Assembly (NCBI RefSeq): GCF_016888335.1 | Contig: NZ_JAFEJG010000004.1 | Span: 2,232,001-2,296,000 of the forward strand | Direction of reading: 5' to 3' | Source of the DNA: Janibacter endophyticus | GTDB lineage: Bacteria > Actinomycetota > Actinomycetes > Actinomycetales > Dermatophilaceae | Length of the DNA: 64,000 nucleotides | Part shown: in pieces, positions 60,797 to 64,000 of the stretch | Layout: each line of letters starts with the position of its first letter | How positions within the stretch are numbered: position 1 is the first letter of the stretch | Made by a program: the position numbers and the translations under genes | The notes under the pieces: generated by a model | What the model was told of the DNA's origin: nothing | The model's input: only the letters and a program-made list of their open reading frames with translations | The model's database searches: none

Positions 60797-61540
60797 CTAC
60801 GTCCAGCGCGAGCGGGCCGAGAGCACGGCGAGCGCTGCCGGGCCGGCCGTCGAGGAGCGCAGGACGGAGGTACCGAGGCGCACCGGCGCGGCGCCGGCGG
60901 CGACGAGCGCGTCGACCTCGGCCGGGCTGATGCCGCCCTCCGGCCCGACGACGAGCAGGACGTCCCCCTCGGCGGGGAGCGCCGCCGTCGCGAGCGGCTC
61001 GGTGGCGTCCTCGTGGAGGACGAAGGCGGCCGCGGCCGCGGCCGCGCGGGTCGCGAGGTCCTTGGTGGAGACCGGCTGCGTGACGAGGGGCGTGCGGGCC
61101 CGGCGCGACTGCTTGGCGGCGGCGACCGCGACGTTGACCCACTTCTGGTGGGCCTTGGCGACCTTCGGCCCCTTCCAGCGCACGATCGAGCGGTCCGCCT
61201 CCCACGGGATCACCTCGTCGACCCCGAGCTCGGTGGCCGCCTCGACGGCGGCCTCGTCGCGACCGCCCTTGGCGAGGGCCTGGACGAGGACGAGGCGAAG
61301 GGAGGGCGCCGGCTCGTCGCGTCGGGTCTCGACCCGCACGACGAGGGCGGTCGGGTCGGCCGACTCGACCGTCCCGACGGCCCCTGCCCCGTCGCCGTCG
61401 GCGACGATGACGCTCTCCCCCACCGCGATCCGGCGCACGGTGACCGCGTGCCGTGCCTCCACCCCTTCCACGACCACGGTCGCGCCCGGGGCGACGCCCT
61501 CAAGACTCCCCGGGGAGACGTGGAAGAGGGGTGCGGTCAC
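60797..61540 (-). CDS. rsmE: 16S rRNA m3U1498 methyltransferase
   Basis: SPOUT methyltransferase modifying U1498 of 16S rRNA. 247 residues. N-terminal PUA-like domain to about residue 70 (EARHAVTVRRIAVGESV), then the knotted domain with ALAKGGRDEAAVEAATELGV, VGPEGGISPAEVDAL and RLGTSVLRSSTAGPAAL. GTG start two bases after the dnaJ stop, so cotranscribed with dnaJ. Confidence 0.95.
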   Translation of the reverse strand: MTAPLFHVSPGSLEGVAPGATVVVEGVEARHAVTVRRIAVGESVIVADGDGAGAVGTVESADPTALVVRVETRRDEPAPSLRLVLVQALAKGGRDEAAVEAATELGVDEVIPWEADRSIVRWKGPKVAKAHQKWVNVAVAAAKQSRRARTPLVTQPVSTKDLATRAAAAAAAFVLHEDATEPLATAALPAEGDVLLVVGPEGGISPAEVDALVAAGAAPVRLGTSVLRSSTAGPAALAVLSARSRWT

Positions 61541-61542
61541 CG

Positions 61543-62664
61543 TCAGCGGCCCTTGAAGGCGTGGCGGAGCTTGCCCATGAACCCGGAGTCGACGTCGGCG
61601 AGCTGGCCGCTCGGGTCGGTCTCGTCACGGACCTCGGCGAGGCGGCGCAGGAGCTCCTCCTGCTCGGCGTCGAGGCGGGTGGGGGTGCGGACGTCGGCGT
61701 GGATGATCAGCCGGCCGCGGCCGCCGCCGCGCAGGTGCGTGACGCCGAGGTCGTCGAGGACGACGGTGTCGCCGGGCTGCGTGCCGCGCTTGATCTCGAT
61801 CTGCTGCGGGCCGTCGAAGGTCTCGAAGGTCAGCGTCGTCCCGAGGGCCGCCGCGGTCATCGGCAGCCGCACCGACGCGTGCAGGTCGTCGCCCTCGCGG
61901 GTGAAGGTCGGGTGCGGCGCGACCCGGAGCTCGACGAAGAGGTCGCCGGACGGGCCTCCGCCGAAGCCGACCTCACCCTCGCCGGCGAGGTGGATGCGGG
62001 TGCCGGTGTCGATCCCCGCGGGGATGCGGACGTTCATCGTGCGCCGGGAGCGGACGCGCCCCTGGCCGGAGCACTCGAAGCAGGGGTTGGGGATGACCTC
62101 GCCGAAGCCCTGGCAGGCCGCGCACGGACGCGACGTCATGACCTGGCCGAGGAAGCTGCGCTGGACCATCTGGACCTCGCCGCGACCACCGCAGGCGTCG
62201 CAGGTGCGACGGCCCGAGCCGGGCTGCGCACCGTCGCCAGAGCAGGTGCCGCACCGCTCGGCGGTGTCGATGGTCAGCTCCTGGGTCCCGCCGAAGACCG
62301 CCTGCTCGAGGTCGACCTGGAGGGCGACGAGCCCGTCCTGGCCGCGCGCCTGACGGGGGCGCGGACCGCGGCCGCCGCCGGCGGCCTGGCCGAAGAACTG
62401 CTCCATGATGTCGCTGAAGGAGAAGCCGGCGCCGAAGCCCTCGTGCGCGCCACCGTAGGGGTCGGCGCCCCTGTCGTACTGGCGCCGCTTGGCCTCGTCG
62501 CCGAGGACGTCGTAGGCCTGGCTGACGCGCTTGAACTCCTCCTCGGCCTCCGGACCGGGGTTGACGTCCGGGTGGAGCTTGCGGGCCATCTTGCGATAGG
62601 CCTTCTTGATCTCCTCCGGGGTCGCGGAGCGGTCGACACCCAGGTCGGCGTAGTAGTCGTTCAC
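61543..62664 (-). CDS. dnaJ: molecular chaperone DnaJ
   Basis: 373 residues. J domain with HPD at 31-33, Gly/Phe-rich region to about 105, and four zinc-finger CxxCxGxG repeats (CGTCSGDG, CDACGGRG, CAACQGFG, CFECSGQG), then the substrate domains. Second-type DnaJ paired with hrcA in actinobacteria. Delivers substrates to DnaK and stimulates its ATPase. 61 bases after hrcA, possibly under the same CIRCE-controlled promoter. Confidence 0.96.
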   Translation of the reverse strand: MNDYYADLGVDRSATPEEIKKAYRKMARKLHPDVNPGPEAEEEFKRVSQAYDVLGDEAKRRQYDRGADPYGGAHEGFGAGFSFSDIMEQFFGQAAGGGRGPRPRQARGQDGLVALQVDLEQAVFGGTQELTIDTAERCGTCSGDGAQPGSGRRTCDACGGRGEVQMVQRSFLGQVMTSRPCAACQGFGEVIPNPCFECSGQGRVRSRRTMNVRIPAGIDTGTRIHLAGEGEVGFGGGPSGDLFVELRVAPHPTFTREGDDLHASVRLPMTAAALGTTLTFETFDGPQQIEIKRGTQPGDTVVLDDLGVTHLRGGGRGRLIIHADVRTPTRLDAEQEELLRRLAEVRDETDPSGQLADVDSGFMGKLRHAFKGR

Positions 62665-62725
62665 GTGCGGTGAGGTCCTCTGCAGATGGGGTTCGGGGGC
62701 GAAGGGGTTGTGCCGGGGCCGTGGG

Positions 62726-63763
62726 TCAGCCGGCGATGATCCGGGAGAGGTAGGTCGCGACGGCCCGGACCTGGCTGATCGTCGCGGGGTAGTTCATCCG
62801 GGTCGGCCCAAGGACGCCGACGTGGCCGACGAGCTCGTCGCCCACGCCGTAGCCGGTGGAGACGACCGACGTGCTCTGGAGGCCGGTGACGGGGTTCTCG
62901 CTGCCGATGCGGACCGCGACCTCGCCGGTCTGCTCGGCCTCGGCGCCGAGGAGGCGCAGGAGGACGACGTGCTGCTCGAGCGCGTCGAGGACGGGCTCGA
63001 GGGTGAGCGGGAAGTCCGAGGGGGTGCGGGCGAGGTTGGCGGTGCCGGCGAGGGTCACGCGGGTCTCGCTCTCCTCGCGGGCGGCCTCCTCGAGTGCTGC
63101 GAGGACGCCGGCGGTCAGGCTCGAGCTCGTGCGCTGGTCGTCGTCGAGGGTGCGCAGCGCGGTGACCGCCTCGGCGAGGCGGCGCTCGGTGGCGGCGGCG
63201 TTGATGTGGGTGCGCGCGGCGGCGAGCTCTTCGGCACCGGCCGTGGTCGTGTAGTCGGTGTCGGTCGCGATGACGCGCTGCTCGACCCGGCCGGTGCCCA
63301 TGATGGCGATGACCATGAGGCGCGTGGCGCTCATCGGCACGAGCTCGACGTGGCGCACGGTGCTGCGGGTCAGCGAGGGGTACTGGACGACGGCGACCTG
63401 TCGGGTGAGCGTCGCGAGCAGCCGGACGGTGCGGTCGAGGACCTCGTCGAGCTCGTCGGCGCCGTCGAGGAACTGCGCGATCGCGGCCCGCTCGGCGCGC
63501 GACATCGGCTTGAGCGTCGAGAGCTGGTCGACGAAGGCGCGGTAGCCGGCGTCGGTAGGGATGCGGCCGGCGCTCGTGTGCGGGGCGGCGATGAGGCCGG
63601 CGTCCTCGAGGGCGGCCATGTCGTTGCGGACGGTGGCGGCGCTCACGCCGAGCTGGTGGCGTTCGAGGAGGGCGCGGGAGCCGACCGGCTCGCTCGTGTG
63701 GACGTAGTCCTCGACGATGGCGGAGAGGACGGCCATCCGTCTCTCAGAGCTCAGTGCGCTCAT
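62726..63763 (-). CDS. hrcA: heat-inducible transcription repressor HrcA
   Basis: Represses chaperone genes by binding CIRCE. 345 residues. Winged helix with [31 protein letters not shown] and [24 protein letters not shown] at 63763 is chosen on family length and a GAGGAG nearby; an extension of 32 codons upstream would run across the CIRCE element and promoter. Autoregulated by the CIRCE element described separately. Confidence 0.96.
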   Translation of the reverse strand: MSALSSERRMAVLSAIVEDYVHTSEPVGSRALLERHQLGVSAATVRNDMAALEDAGLIAAPHTSAGRIPTDAGYRAFVDQLSTLKPMSRAERAAIAQFLDGADELDEVLDRTVRLLATLTRQVAVVQYPSLTRSTVRHVELVPMSATRLMVIAIMGTGRVEQRVIATDTDYTTTAGAEELAAARTHINAAATERRLAEAVTALRTLDDDQRTSSSLTAGVLAALEEAAREESETRVTLAGTANLARTPSDFPLTLEPVLDALEQHVVLLRLLGAEAEQTGEVAVRIGSENPVTGLQSTSVVSTGYGVGDELVGHVGVLGPTRMNYPATISQVRAVATYLSRIIAG

Positions 63764-63805
63764 GGGGCTCCTCGTGCTCCCTTCGTCATCTCGGCTGGGC
63801 CTGCC

Positions 63806-63859
63806 TGGCACTCTCGACACCTGAGTGCCAAGTCTACGGACCTCCCGGCCATTCCCCAA
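63806..63859 (-). promoter_or_regulatory. hrcA promoter with CIRCE operator
   Basis: CIRCE: TGGCACTC-N9-GAGTGCCA at 63806-63830, a perfect palindrome. Directly upstream (on the minus strand) is TAGACT at 63836-63831, and TTGGGG 17 bases further up at 63859-63854. HrcA bound here would cover the transcription start, so this is autoregulation. Confidence 0.9.
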
Positions 63860-63868
63860 TCCGCCGGG

Positions 63869-63874
63869 TAGCGT
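63869..63874 (+). promoter_or_regulatory. -10 element TAGCGT for DUF3097 gene
   Basis: TAGCGT, eight bases, then GTG at 63883; near-leaderless. It faces the divergent hrcA promoter whose -35 ends ten bases away. Confidence 0.5.
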
Positions 63875-63882
63875 GCCGCGAC

Positions 63883-64000
63883 GTGACGCCCCCGACCTCC
63901 CGGCCCCCGACCGACCGCTACGGCTCTGACGTGCTCTCCGGCGACTGGCGCTCCGCGGGGCGCCCGCGCAGCCGCGAGGTCGAGGCGACCCCCGACCTCG
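63883..64000 (+). CDS. DUF3097 family protein (5' part, runs off the window)
   Basis: First 39 codons of a gene cut by the window edge. [20 protein letters not shown] is the conserved N-terminal block of DUF3097 proteins, an actinobacterial family normally next to hrcA; function unknown. GTG start with a TAGCGT upstream. Start choice is less certain because the coding part is short. Confidence 0.75.
   Translation, partial: MTPPTSRPPTDRYGSDVLSGDWRSAGRPRSREVEATPDL

Overview
The window is about 70% G+C with dense gene packing, GTG and ATG starts, many 1- to 4-base stop/start overlaps and actinobacterial signature genes (polyphosphate glucokinase, homodimeric AceE, a PucR-type regulator in front of fabD-fabH-acpP-fabF, DUF3052, DUF3145, DUF3097, a type A RNase P RNA with Gram-positive high-GC style promoter). 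It looks like chromosome of a Micrococcales actinobacterium, plausibly Intrasporangiaceae (Janibacter-like); that family assignment is inference from gene order and composition. No rRNA, CRISPR array, transposase or phage module was seen.

Layout. 0-3.3 kb: small acidic protein, map, ppgK, amino-acid permease. 3.3-8.6 kb: rnpB, an RNB-family ribonuclease, a rhodanese-metZ sulfur-assimilation pair, a membrane protein. 7.4-12.2 kb: RNase H/phosphatase, zinc-ribbon coiled-coil protein, Nif3-like protein, tRNA-Val, a 2OG-Fe(II) oxygenase, AhpE-type peroxiredoxin, DUF3052. 12.2-21 kb: two bacterial-PH-domain membrane proteins, aceE, a glycerophosphodiesterase, argG. 19.9-27 kb: the type II fatty-acid operon with its regulator (fasR-fabD-fabH-acpP-fabF-accD) and DUF3145. 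27.2-30.3 kb: a CAU tRNA, an FAD oxidase, an orphan solute-binding lipoprotein, and a decayed patch (thioredoxin-like pseudogene, tRNA-3'-end-like fragment) beside tRNA-Asn. 30.3-35.8 kb: dnaG operon, a small locus encoding a WXG-type/calpain-type peptidase with two small partner genes, dgt. 35.9-42.4 kb: pyc, dusB, a cation-diffusion facilitator and a sulfurtransferase. 42.4-45.2 kb: a broken sigma-factor locus, glyS, a small membrane protein. 45.2-48.4 kb: Zur-controlled znuABC-zur. 48.4-54.9 kb: recO-uppS, a DUF2157 membrane protein, SOS-controlled alkB, leuA with a leucine leader peptide, asd. 55-64 kb: a BCCT transporter and the conserved hrcA-dnaJ-rsmE-phoH-ybeY-corC-era series, with the first codons of a DUF3097 gene at the right edge.

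Regulation is unusually legible. Thirteen genes carry a TANNNT hexamer exactly 6 or 7 bases before ATG/GTG with no ribosome-binding site, so leaderless transcription appears to be a default here. Zur, SOS (LexA) and CIRCE (HrcA) operators, a leucine attenuator and a probable FasR palindrome are also visible. Nif3 starts two bases after the 3' end of tRNA-Val, so tRNA processing itself would produce a leaderless mRNA.

The most unusual global signal is the octamer CGAAGGGG (complement CCCCTTCG): I count about 47 copies, balanced between strands, where independent bases at about 70% G+C predict roughly 5, and one-base variants that I checked occur only a few times each. Facing pairs of it build the stems of the three strongest terminators. 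This resembles DNA-uptake-sequence or HIP1-like behaviour and I know of no description of it.
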